Shown one piece after another: positions 13,301-23,310 of a stretch of DNA of 64,000 bases (the first letter of the stretch is position 1; each line of letters begins with the position of its first letter). The stretch spans positions 1,079,384 through 1,143,383 of the forward strand of contig VZRZ01003219.1 of NCBI GenBank assembly GCA_013398175.1, given 5' to 3'. The notes below the pieces were generated by a model that saw nothing but the letters and a program-made list of their open reading frames with translations, did no database searches and was not told the origin of the DNA. The position numbers were made by a program, and so were the translations under genes. This stretch comes from Climacteris rufus (taxonomy: Eukaryota; Chordata; Aves; Passeriformes; Climacteridae).

Positions 13301-14782
13301 TTATTCTTTGGATGGGTAGGAAAATCCAGCAGCTGTCTCTTCCTCTGCCCCCTCCCCAGAGCTGGAAGGTGGGTTTCTCCATCCAGGGTGAAGTCCCAGC
13401 CCTAGGGTGGGCTGTTTCCCTGCATCCTCTCCCACAGGACACCCCTCTACCAAGGGCAAACCCCTCATGCCTGCCCATGCTCCCGGCACAGCAAGGCTGC
13501 AGAAAGCTCCCACTTCACCCCCGATAAACACCAAGCCACTGTGCTTCCTCAGGGAGCTGGGCCAGGCTGCTCCTCATTCACACCCTCGGCCAAAGGGAGA
13601 CCAGGGAAAATCTGGAGAAATGGAGACAAGGAACAGCATCAAGTCTCAGCTGTGCCAGTGTCACAAGAAAGGGATGGGTCCACATGCAGTGTGAGCCCCA
13701 GAAACTGCTTCTGCTCACCCACCTCTGCCAACCAGACCTACAAAATCTGGGATCCAGGTGGTTACCCCAACTCCAAGCACACTTCTCCTCTTCCTCCCAC
13801 AGCCTTCATTGTGGGATCTGGCAAAGTTGTGCACCGGCAAACCTGTTCACCCTCTTCCTGCCACCCATGCAGGGTCTGAGCTGCTCTGATGCCCATCCCC
13901 TTGGCATCAAGCCTGCAGTGACTTCCCTGTTTGCCCTGCTGGGGCCTCTCTCTTTCTTGCTTCTTCCCCTGTTCCCCAGTGGCTTTCTGACTCAGGCGCT
14001 CACCAAACCCTTCCCAGCACACGCAGGGCACGTGGGGGACCCATGTGCCAAGGGGGGGTTGCAAAGAAGTGGCCAGACCAACTGTAGTACTGGGAAGGGG
14101 GAAAACCCTTCTGGGGCCATGTCTTGTCTTGGGGAGAGTATCAGGAGCAGGGGCCAGAGGGATGTCCAAGGTCTGACCCCAGCAAGGATGAGTAACACAG
14201 CCAGCATTAGGGAGGGATTTGGCCAGGCCCCATCCCCAATGGGGACATGAGTGTCACAGCCCTGATGCTGCAGCACTGCCCTGGAAGAGCTGAGCAGCCA
14301 GCAAGGAAGGAGCAGGGAGACATCCAGCCCTCCAGTGTGGCTGCCGAAGGTGATGGCTGTGGGGAGGGGCTGCTGGGTGTTCATAAGCTGTGTCATGTTT
14401 GAGTGGGACCTCTGGCGGGTGAGCAGGAGGGCAGCCCAGCCTTGAGAAATCAGAGATATTTCAGCTCTCTGATTCACATGCCAAAGTTCCTGTTCAGCCC
14501 TGCAGAGGTGGAGAAAAGGGACAGAGAGTGGCAGCCATGCAAAGCTGGGGTGTGCAGTCAAACCCACACCTGACCAGTGTGAAAACACACTGCAAGGCCT
14601 GAATTGCTGATGCCACCTGCTTTGGGGGCTTGCATGGATAAAACTCTGGCTCTAGTTTGGTCACCTCTGTGACAGAGCCTTCCAGGTGCTTCCCACTCCA
14701 GAAGCTCCATGGCAGCTCCCAAAAAACAAAGCCATTCTGTAAATGTTATCTGAACCTGTGGGGCAGCTCTCGAGCCCAGAGC

Positions 14783-14825
14783 AGGCAGGGCAGTGCAGAC
14801 AGGCAGGGCAGCGCAGGTAGGCAGG
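14783..14825. repeat. Short 18-bp tandem repeat
   Basis: The unit AGGCAGGGCAGYGCAG plus two bases occurs about 2.4 times with an 18-base period. It is a small minisatellite with no gene context. Confidence 0.6.
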
Positions 14826-15167
14826 AATATGAGGCATCTTGCCACCCCCCATCAGCTCATTTGCCAGTTTATTTATGGATTTGCTCACTGTGGCACAGAA
14901 GGAGCAGTGGCACTCACCTCACCATCAGCTCAGTGCCACAGCCAGCACTGGGGCCCCAGATTCTCTTTTCCAAACTGCTGGCAGATGGGGACCTGACATC
15001 ACTTCTGAGCAAAAGCAATGGTTGGGTGTTCGGTGGCACTGGGTGGAAAGGATAGAAAGAGGAGGTTGGAGAACAAGACCCAAAGGAAAAGGAGTCCCAC
15101 CAGGGAACATCATCTATCAGTGTCCTGGGGGAGGGCAGCCAGCCCTCCAGTGCCAACGGGCATGCCA

Positions 15168-15225
15168 CTGGATGGAACACTGGCTGCTGGATGGAACACT
15201 GGCTGCTGGATGGAATGCTGCCCAG
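15168..15225. repeat. 19-bp minisatellite, three copies
   Basis: GGATGGAACACTGGCTGCT recurs with starts at 15170, 15189 and 15208. The first two copies are identical and the third has diverged (GGATGGAATGCTG). This is a local tandem duplication in non-coding DNA. Confidence 0.8.
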
Positions 15226-15559
15226 CACAATGCCAGGCCCATGGCAACACCTGCTCCTGGCAGGGCTCTGCGGGCTGAGGACAGACACAGCCCATCACAG
15301 ATGTGTAGGTGACCCCAGCTCCAGCGCTCTCTCCACTTGCAGAGGCGCTACATTAAAGGAGGAGATGGATGGCATTTGGCAGGGTGAGGCCAGGGTACGT
15401 CTGAGTCCCGGGGGGATTTTCACTTCCAAAGGAGGAAGCTGAGCTGGTCACACAGCCACCCTTGAGCTTATTCCAGGGAGGCAGCACTCAGGTACCCACT
15501 CAGCTGGGCCGGGGAGGAACATCTGCCTGACCCAGAGGGGTCGTGGAGTCCTGGGCACG

Positions 15560-15856
15560 AGCACAAGGCACTCCCAGCCATGCCGCAGTTTCCCGGGAAA
15601 GCAGCCCCCTCCGGCATCCACCCCTTCCCGGGAAGGAGAGGCTGCTGGGGGCCGTGGCCCTGGCACGGGGATGCCGGTTGCTCCCTCCCACGGCTTCCCC
15701 TTTTCTCAGAAAGCCTGGAAACCAAAGGTGAAAGAAGTGGGTGGAAACCCTGCGCTGCCGTCCAGGAAGAGAAGTGAGTAAGTCGGCTGCAATATTTAAC
15801 AGTGCCTCCGGCCCCGCCGCCCGCAGAGCCGCCTCGACGGGAGCCGGAGCTGTCGG
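15560..15856 (+). promoter_or_regulatory. Candidate promoter and first exon of the miR-146b host gene
   Basis: This is a GC-rich stretch with a TATA-like AATATTTAA at 15791-15799. It is followed by a short CpG-rich segment ending in a strong donor, CTGTCGG then GTGAGT at 15857. A second possible donor, GTGAGTAAG, begins at 15774. Two identical TTCCCGGGAA palindromes (15590-15599 and 15625-15634) lie about 200 bases upstream. One imperfect kappa-B-like word, GGGGATTTTC, begins near 15412 just outside this block, and another, GGGGATTTCT, near 15918. Human miR-146b is known to be induced through NF-kB and STAT3, but no perfect kappa-B site was seen. The promoter role is inferred from sequence layout. 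Confidence 0.4.
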
Positions 15857-18800
15857 GTGAGTGCCGGGGTCACGGCAGGGGCTGCGCCGGAGGAGGGGGG
15901 ACTGGCGTGGCTGGAATGAGGGGATTTCTTGGCCGCTGCTCTGCCCAGGAGCCACAGCCCGGGCGCTGCAGAGGGCGGCTGTGCCCGTGCCGAGCGCTGG
16001 GGAGGCGGTGACTCCTCCCGGCCGATGGCACCGCACCCGCTCCCTGCTGCGGGCAGCGGGACAGGAGGGGTCAGCCCCCCGTGCGCGGGCAGCTTCGCTT
16101 CTAGCCCCGGCTTCTGTGGTAACCTGCGAAACCGGAGCCGTGCTTCGCATATTTTAAAAGGGCGGGAGGCTTGTTCCTACAAACTTCCAGGGAAGACAAA
16201 GCGAAACTCCCTGGAATAATGCTTCAGCCACCATGGAAGCGCGGTGCCGCTGGCTGTGCAGCACCCACAGGACTCCGCTGCTTGGTCCCAGGCACGTCCT
16301 AGCTAATCAGTAACTCCCGGGATAATTAGCTGGAAATGCCTAAAGGAGGGTTCTGCTGGTTTTTTTAAGACATAAAGCAATAAATCATTAACTTCTGAGC
16401 GGTGGAGCTGCCTGGGAGTCACGTCCCATCTGGAGCAGTCGCTTGAGCTTTGTCTCCCCCAGGAGCGAGGGAGAGGGCAGCGCTCCAGCCCGCCCCGTGT
16501 CCCCGCGGGGGGAGGCAGTGCAGGGCGAAAGGCTGAAAAAGCGCAGTGCCACTGGCAGCTCGGGGCTGAGCTGGTGCGGCGCAGCTCTCCAGTGGCAGGC
16601 TCGGCCATGTGTGAGCCGCTGCTTCCCTGTGTCCTCCCACCGCCTCCGACGTGGCTTGCCGTGGGGAAATCTGCTCACGTGGCCATCTCTGCTGTGCTGC
16701 ACACTGAAAGCCCCACAGCGGCACTGTCCTGCTGGGCACTCTCGACTCACCGTCATTTCTGGGCTGAGGTCAGGAGCCTTTAGGAGCTCTCAACCTACTG
16801 GCTCCTGCACTGAAGCCCATCTTTTCCCTGGTACCTGTTCTCGGGCACATCTGTCAGCTCCGACAAGCTGTCACTCAACTGTTGGGATCAACAGCAGGTT
16901 CTCCAGTGCAGACCCAAACCCAAAACAGCAGGCACCGGAAGGGATTGTGCACCAGAACCAGCCTGGGGACCCCACGTGCATCAAGACAGGCAGAGAGGAG
17001 GATTAAAGCAGTGCAGGGTGCCAAGGGCTCCTGCCCAGCGTCAGGGGAGGCAGTGGGGCTATGAAACCTCCACCTGCACAGGCAGCAGCTGTGCTGATGC
17101 AATCCCTGCTGGGGCTGAGCTGGGGCAAGAGGCTCAGCACATGCTGGTCAGCCCATGGCTCAGTGCTGCAGCCTGACCCTGACACAGCCTGCAGAAAACA
17201 CAGGGTCAAACCAGGGCAGGGCACCGTCACACCAATAAAATACCCATCACTGAGGTGGCTCCCACATCTCCATTGATCCCTGACCTCCCTGGTATTACCT
17301 GGCACCACACTCCAATGCAGACCCCCCAGGGAAAAGGGATAATGCCAAAGACACAGGGCCAAATCCAGCCCTGGCCCTGCCTGAGTGTAGGAATGTAGGC
17401 AAAGCTGGAGATGGGAACACCAAGGAGCAAAGGAAGAGCACCCAGGGGTGCTGTGGATGCCATGTCATCCACAGGATGACAGGAACAGCCAGGAGTGAAA
17501 GCAAAGAGTTGGAGGTTGTCTAAGTTTACATTTTGATGCCTCCTTTCCCAGCTCATCCCCATGGGCTTTTCATTGCACCTGGATCAAACTGTTGCTGGTG
17601 CCTTTTGGCAATGGGGTGCCCCAGTCCCAGCACTCACAGATAGGATGCCAAAAGTACCTTGCTGGAGATGTCCCTGCCCCATCTGGGGGGTGGGCAGGGG
17701 CACGGGGCACAGTGGACTCCATGCCAGACAGCTGCTGAGCTGTCACGCAGCCCCAGCACCCTCATGACCTCCCTGGGGCCACGGAGCAAGGGAAGGAGCA
17801 CCATCAGGGAGGGCTTGTTGGCATTGTCCCCCAGCCTGCTCACCCACCTGTCTGCTTGAAACCCTTCCCTTTTCTTTGCAAATCAGCCCATGGAGGAAGA
17901 TGGGGAGGAAGGCTTTTCCCTGGCCTGCATCTTTCAGTTTCTGAAAGGTGGTTGCTTAGAGCAGCAGAGGGCTGAAGGCAGATAGATGGCTCTTTGAACA
18001 GCAGCCATCCATCAGTAATGTGAGGTAAATGCCTCAGAAGGGAGTTTTACAGCTTAAAAAATGAAATACAAAGGCTTCCTAGGTGCCCAAATAGCCAGGG
18101 ACTGCAGGGTGACCACCCCATGGCATGAGATGGACAAGGAGCAGCCCTGGAGCAGCCCCAAAGCATCCCAACCCTACCAACCGTTTCAGGCTGGCAGGTG
18201 TGCTTCCACCTGGCTGTAATGTCTCTGGCAGGCTGCCTTCCTGCCCACTCCCTTGTACGGGTGCCTGCCTGCAGAACAGGGGGAGAAGGAGGGAGATCAC
18301 CCCACTCTTCTGAGCTTGAGGATCTCAGAGCTATTGAAAACTCCCTGCCAAGCCACAGTGGTCTGAAAACCAGCACAGTGCACAGCTGGGTCCCTGAGCT
18401 GCCTCCTTGACCCCCACCACTTGCTGCAGGGCGGGGACCCTGGTGTGAGCTCTGCTTTACCCCGACTCCCTGCACTGCTGCCCCTCCAGGCAGCCCCTGC
18501 AGTCCTGCCGCATGTGGTCCCTGGGATGCCCCAGGGCTGGCACCCTCAGCCTTTGCAGCAGCGTTTGGCTCCTTCGGCACACGCACCAGGCTGGTGAGTT
18601 CATCCTGCCCCGACGGAACTCCAGTTGCCAGCAGATGGATTAAAATAGAGCCCCGGGCCAGCTGTTGAGCAATCACGGAGTTCACTGCTCGTGCGACAGT
18701 TGCTCGGTGCTTCCCCCACTGCAGCCTTTGCTCGTGCTCCAAAGGGGTGTGTGTCATTTCCCGTCTCTTCTGCTGATCTGTCACATCCGAGGGCTCCCCT

Positions 18801-19894
18801 TCTGCACTGCTGGCATATGGGCAAAGGGCTGTAATCCTCTCCCAGTGCTTACTCCTGCCCGAGCCACTGACAACTGTGCCAAACTATTGCTGAGCCAAGA
18901 AAAAGCCTTTCGGCCTTCAGCTCAATCCCTGGGTTTGAAAATGAACATCTACTGAAGGATAAGGCTGCCCAAAGCTGCTGGCAGAATCAGCACCTCTGCA
19001 GCTGCTCGGGGGGATCCCCATGTGTCCCTCGAATCTGCCTCTCACTGCATGTGAGCTTTGCAGCCCAAACCAGAGGGTGTGGGCAGTGGGCAGCAAAGGG
19101 CACATGTATAGTTGTGGGATGCACCAGCATGTCCCAGCTTGACCCAGATGGAGACCAATGCTCCCTGAATCTGCTCTCTGAACTGCCTGGAAAAAGCCTT
19201 TCACTCTTCATTTTAAGCCACAGGACTACCCTGTGTCCCTTCCTCATGCCAAATGGGCAGAAAGCCCCTACAGCTCAAGGTCCACCCATGGTTGCACCTG
19301 CTGGACAAGCCATTCCTGTCAGCTGGCACCTCCCAGTTCAAGGGGTTCCCATGGGCATTGGTTTCAGTATGAATGGAGCAGAGGGTCACTGCTGGGCTGC
19401 TCTTGCAGTGCTGAGCATCACCCTGGCACAGCTGTGCCCCTTTCTCAGGCACACACACCAAGGAAGAACAGGTTAGACTGAGGGATGCACGAGGCTCGTG
19501 CACAGAGCAAACACATGGTGAGATTCCCAATGCACCTGTCAATACCAGCTCCAAAGGGCAGAAATGGTGTTTCTCTTACAGCTCTAGCAAATCTGCAGAG
19601 CTCAGGGCTTACCTGAAGCTTTGCAGTGACTCCAAACAACAGGATATGGTGAAGCAGTGGAAAAAAAATAGGAGCCAACTTGAGCAAAGTTTCCAAAGAA
19701 AGCTGTGTCTGTCTGTGCGGCTTCTGGGGTGAGAGGTGCCAGAGTCTTCTCCTTGATGGCAGCTCCCAGTTGCAAAAATCTGTGTCAGCTCAGTGCCTGC
19801 CCCGTGTCAGAGACATGATGAGCTCTTTGCTATTTTTTCCCCCCTTGCAGATGGAGACACAGCCGGCTGAAGCCAGGGGAAGCTGACTCGTACT

Positions 19895-19980
19895 GGCTGC
19901 TTGGCTCTGAGAACTGAATTCCATAGGCGTTAAAGTCTCCAAAAATGCCCTATGGATTCAGTTCTGCAGCTGGGCAGCAA
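19895..19980 (+). ncRNA. MIR146B: microRNA miR-146b precursor hairpin
   Basis: The 5p arm TGAGAACTGAATTCCATAGG begins at 19908 and continues CG to 19929, with the miR-146 seed GAGAACU. The 3p arm lies at 19947-19967 and starts GCCCTATGGATTC. The two arms pair almost throughout around a loop of about 17 bases, and the stem extends outward with GGCTGCTTGGC against GCTGGGCAGC. The ending ...GGCG matches the chicken form I know; the human form ends ...GGCU. miR-146 microRNAs dampen Toll-like and interleukin-1 signalling by repressing TRAF6 and IRAK1. The position immediately left of C10orf95 and on the strand opposite to it matches human, which favours miR-146b over the 146a paralogue. Confidence 0.97.
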
Positions 19981-20223
19981 ATGAGCCTCAAACCTTCAGG
20001 AAGAGAATGCAACTGTGAGCTGTTCCTACAAGGAATATGCAAACCTTTGCTCCCACACAGAGACCAGATGAGGGATGGAGGTGAGTTATGGCCACCACAG
20101 AGAAACCTGCTATCAGAGAACTACTGGAGGTGGGGGCTGTTTGTGGCACATTTTCCCTCAAGGGGAAAAAAGTCCAACTACAGCATGTTTTCTTCCCTCT
20201 AGAAGTGATATGGTACTTGAGAA

Positions 20224-20229
20224 AATAAA
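20224..20229 (+). terminator. Poly(A) signal of the miR-146b host transcript
   Basis: A canonical AATAAA lies about 255 bases downstream of the hairpin. A T- and G-containing stretch (GATGTACTG, then TTGTGAGCTTCTG) follows within 50 bases, as expected for cleavage near 20245. Confidence 0.5.
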
Positions 20230-20250
20230 TACATTGCTACCTCCTGATGT

Positions 20251-21734
20251 ACTGCATGCAATTGTGAGCTTCTGCTAAAAATACACATTGTCAGAACAAC
20301 AGCCTGGGTGTGCCCAGCAATCTCCTGTTTAGAGTCCAGGCAGCAAAACCAAACAAAACTTTGGAGAAGATAAACAGGACAGGAGGGGTAAAGTTAAGGG
20401 TTATGCCCTCTCTCTCCCCGTGGGTCCTGGAGATGACCCCAGCAGAGACATGCATTTAGTGAAAGCATTTGTGTAGGCAACAAGCTCTCCTGTCACCCAT
20501 CCACCACATGCCTCTGGGAGAGCCTGGCCATGCCCCTTGAGTTTTGGGGATGTTTCCACTATAACACAGTGTCATGCTGCTACCAGGAATTTATTGTCTG
20601 GAGGAAGGGCATTTAGCATAAATTATTGTGCAAGTCCTGGTAATTTATGTAGCACCTCAGCATCACCACAGGGTCAACCCCATGGTCCTTCACTCTTGTC
20701 CAGAACAACTGGTTTGTACCTCCTTCAGGATCTCACCTAAAGCAGCCCCTCCCCATGGCAGGCAGCATCCAGCTCTGACAGCCCAGCTGTGTCCCACAAC
20801 AGCTCAAGGGGACAGGGAAGAAACTCCTTCCAGCATCCCACAAGGATCTGACACATGAACTTCAGGTTCACTGCCCAAAGGAGCTGCTGATGGGAGGACA
20901 GGGAGTGCACCACCAGTGCAAGGCTGATGCAGACATTTCACTGCACATCCCTACCTGGGAAGGACAGCCTGCTCAGCCAAGAAAGACGTAAAATAACCCC
21001 AACAAACAAACCCAGCAGGAATAACTGCCTTCTTCCTATACTGGGTAACCAAAGGCATAACTGATAAATCAGCAGTCATTCATGGAGGCCTTTTCTAACC
21101 CGTTCAGCAAGTCCCACCATCACTGTTTCCAGTTGAGGCAAGGAGCATCAGTTTGGTCCAAGGTTTCTACAGCAGTTTTTCTGGTTCAGCCCTCATGCAG
21201 CTTTCTCTGGTGGCACAGTTAACACATTTCCAAGCAGCTAACTGGGGAAGGGGAAATCCAGACAGTTGCCAAAACATTTTGGCAAGTGGTTAAACAAAAC
21301 CTATTGCCCTAAGAAAAAAAAAATTAAGAAAATCCACTTGCTTTCACCTTATAGCAATTCAGAGCAAACAGGGCATCAGAGTTCACCCTCAGAGTCGTTC
21401 CTTGCCTGTGCAGATGGGGATCATCCAGTTCCTTCCTACATTAGAAGGCCCTTCTCCCATGTAGCAGGTCAGGGGGAGACTAGGAGACTACAGGTGGGCA
21501 GAGAAGGTCTCCTATTTCTGCTGTATTCTCATAAAATCCCTGCAGTCCCCAGAGAAGAAGCTGACAAAAACTGGGGCAAGGTAGGGTACTGCCAAGCAGG
21601 ACAGGCAGAATAACCCCCCATGGCTGGGCATGAACCATGGCAGAAATCATCCCTAACTTCACAAAATGGTGCCAGAGCTGATTGCAAGTTGTTCACAGGA
21701 GAGACTGCTGTCAGGTAGTTAAGAACCAGAAATA
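20251..21734. other. Intergenic spacer, nothing recognised
   Basis: This lies between the predicted end of the plus-strand miR-146b host transcript and the predicted 3' end of the minus-strand C10orf95 transcript. No reading frame, repeat family or RNA gene was recognised. Confidence 0.5.
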
Positions 21735-22586
21735 TGAGCATTTGCATTTGGGTTTTTTAATTGTTTATAGTAATTTAAAAGGTACAGAAGTTTGCAAGTA
21801 AGTCAGATCCAGCCCCTCGCAGCCCTCCAGGCTTCCAGCACAACCAGCAAGCTGTGGAAGTGCTGTGGTTCACACAGCTTCAGTAACTTCATTGGAGAGC
21901 CAGCACCTCCAACCACAGCCAAGTCAAACCCAGAGCAGGGCCTCAAGCAGCAATTTCAACAAGGACGTGTGGCCAGGAGTACTGAGCACCAGGTTACCAA
22001 GTGTAAGAGGATGGGGACACCAGAATCTTCTGCCAGAGTGTAGGAAAGTGCTGCATACAGGCCTCACACAGTGATTAAGCACAATGGTATGGTCATAAAC
22101 AGCAGTGATAAGATATGCAGACAATTGCTTTTTAAAGTGTTCAAGAACCCCTCTGTCCTGCGGGACATGCACTGCCCTCAACCTGGAGAAATTCATCTTT
22201 GATCTCTCCAGGAAGGGAACCAGCTTACAGGCCTTTCCCTTGGACAAGGTAGGAAGAGCTCTTGATCTTCTCTGATCAAGGGCTGATGCTTAGAGATCCC
22301 CCACCAGGCTGTGACCAGTCAACCAAGCTAGTGGAAATCAAATGTTCACTTCAAAACCAGGACCAGCAAGCTGATCCAACAAGCAGCATGTGGTTTCTTC
22401 ATGGGATGGGCACTGTGCATCAAACAGGGTAAAGCTGCTGTAAGGCTGTGGAGGATGGGGAGCAGTTAAAAATCAACAGGAGTGGTGGCATCCATTGCTT
22501 GTGTTATTTGCCAGCTGCACCAGGAAAGCTGCCAGCTGGCTCCCACAAGGGTGCTGGAGCATCTGTCCATTGGGTCACTGACCGCA
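21735..22586 (-). other. C10orf95: Predicted 3' untranslated region of C10orf95
   Basis: Downstream of the C10orf95 stop codon on the minus strand, about 0.85 kb runs to a pair of poly(A)-type hexamers: TATAAA (21764-21769) and ATTAAA (21756-21761). The limits are inferred from these hexamers; no transcript evidence is available. Confidence 0.45.
21756..21761 (-). terminator. C10orf95: Candidate poly(A) signal (ATTAAA) of C10orf95
   Basis: The common variant hexamer ATTAAA occurs on the minus strand, with TATAAA three bases upstream of it. It is the first good signal after the stop codon at 22587. Confidence 0.4.
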
Positions 22587-23261
22587 TCAATGTCTCAGTT
22601 TCTTCTTCTTCTTACGGTTCCGGTCCTCACTGCTGTCATCTGCCTCACTGGCACTGGGGGTCACAGCCCGCTGGATGACCTTTTTTTCCACTGCATATTC
22701 CTGCTCTTCTGCCTTGGGGTCCCCCTTGACCAAGAACTCTCCTTTCCGATAGGATATGGAAACGTCAGTCCGCGGGTAGGTGCCATAAACCCTCCGGAGA
22801 TCATCCTTCACAAATTCTGGGAGCTCTTTCCTCGGCCCAAACACCTTTCCAAGCTTCCCCCACTGAAGCTCCCCTCTCATTGTGAAGCCTTCTGGCCACG
22901 TGTCTCGATGTTTATCCGACCTCTGGTAGGCAGCATAGGGGTGGTAGTTTGCATAGGGATTGTAGAGAGGGATGGGGACCATGGGAGGGAAGTGCCAGGT
23001 GGGGTATGGATGGAGGTAGGGACTGGAGGCACTATAGAGATGATGATACTCCACCTGAGCTCCTGCATAGTCAGGGGAGCTGTTCCTGTCCACCACAAAG
23101 GTGATGGGTCGACTGTAGAAGTTGTGCATGTGGATGGGAGGGAACATCACGGAGCCGGACACATCTTCTGCTCTTCCAGGCCGCAGCAGAGGGTAGGGGT
23201 AGGCAGAAGGTGGGATCATGGCTGGGTAATATTCCCGTGGCACAAAGCTGGACTGGTACAT
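22587..23261 (-). CDS. C10orf95: C10orf95 homologue, uncharacterised protein
   Basis: A single uninterrupted frame encodes 224 residues starting MYQSS. Function is unknown. Roughly residues 1-110 are rich in Y, P and H, with repeated YP and HPY words (for example YPYP near 20 and YHPYAAY near 110), suggesting disorder. The middle contains a more ordinary stretch with TWPEGF and LPEFVKDDLRRVYGTYPRTD. An acidic-serine patch (about 203-213) precedes a basic tail with five consecutive lysines (217-221), possibly a nuclear localisation signal. The name rests mainly on synteny: in human this gene lies between MIR146B and MFSD13A, on this strand. The human protein is of similar length (257 residues as I recall). 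The frame is far more protein-like than its surroundings. The start is the first ATG after a good splice acceptor at 23311-23322, so untranslated exon(s) lie upstream. Confidence 0.8.
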   Translation of the reverse strand: MYQSSFVPREYYPAMIPPSAYPYPLLRPGRAEDVSGSVMFPPIHMHNFYSRPITFVVDRNSSPDYAGAQVEYHHLYSASSPYLHPYPTWHFPPMVPIPLYNPYANYHPYAAYQRSDKHRDTWPEGFTMRGELQWGKLGKVFGPRKELPEFVKDDLRRVYGTYPRTDVSISYRKGEFLVKGDPKAEEQEYAVEKKVIQRAVTPSASEADDSSEDRNRKKKKKLRH

Positions 23262-23310
23262 TGTACAGGAGCCTGGGGTTTTACACAGGAGAGTTGCTGA
23301 GTCTCAAAAG
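23262..23310 (-). other. C10orf95: 5' untranslated part of the C10orf95 coding exon
   Basis: On the minus strand a pyrimidine-rich acceptor, CCTGCCCTCGCAG, ends at 23311, leaving 49 untranslated bases before the ATG at 23261. No donor exon could be assigned. It could be near 23.4-25 kb or as far as the CpG island at 34.9 kb. Confidence 0.5.

Larger units (their letters stand above)
7260..15550. other. GC-rich non-coding stretch
   Basis: No coding exon or RNA gene is recognised. The region is rich in CAGC, CCTG and CTGG words, so it produces long but unconvincing open frames on both strands, the longest being 282 codons on the minus strand at 10957-11805. Two CTCF-like motifs and two small minisatellites lie inside it and are listed separately. 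It could contain distal regulatory elements of miR-146b, but nothing in the sequence alone proves that. Confidence 0.5.
15820..20250 (+). ncRNA. Predicted spliced primary transcript of miR-146b
   Basis: The proposed model has exon 1 from about 15820 to 15856 and exon 2 from 19851 to about 20250. Exon 2 is preceded by a long pyrimidine tract ending in CCCCTTGCAG at 19850, carries the miR-146b hairpin 45 bases in, and is followed by AATAAA at 20224-20229. The intron of about 4 kb (15857-19850) has no recognised content apart from a CTCF-like word at 17961-17972. The transcript has no sizeable conserved reading frame and would be a non-coding microRNA host. The start of exon 1 is uncertain, and a promoter closer to the hairpin is possible. 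The acceptor and poly(A) signal are seen directly; joining the two exons is inference. Confidence 0.45.

Noticed and set aside
15405..15930. NF-kB sites for miR-146b induction
   Set aside because: Only single-mismatch words (GGGGATTTTC, GGGGATTTCT) were found. Such matches are too common to call, although the biology makes a real site likely somewhere.
18047..18784. A 245-codon minus-strand frame inside the proposed miR-146b host intron
   Set aside because: No domain or conserved pattern and no exon signals; composition matches the surrounding non-coding DNA.
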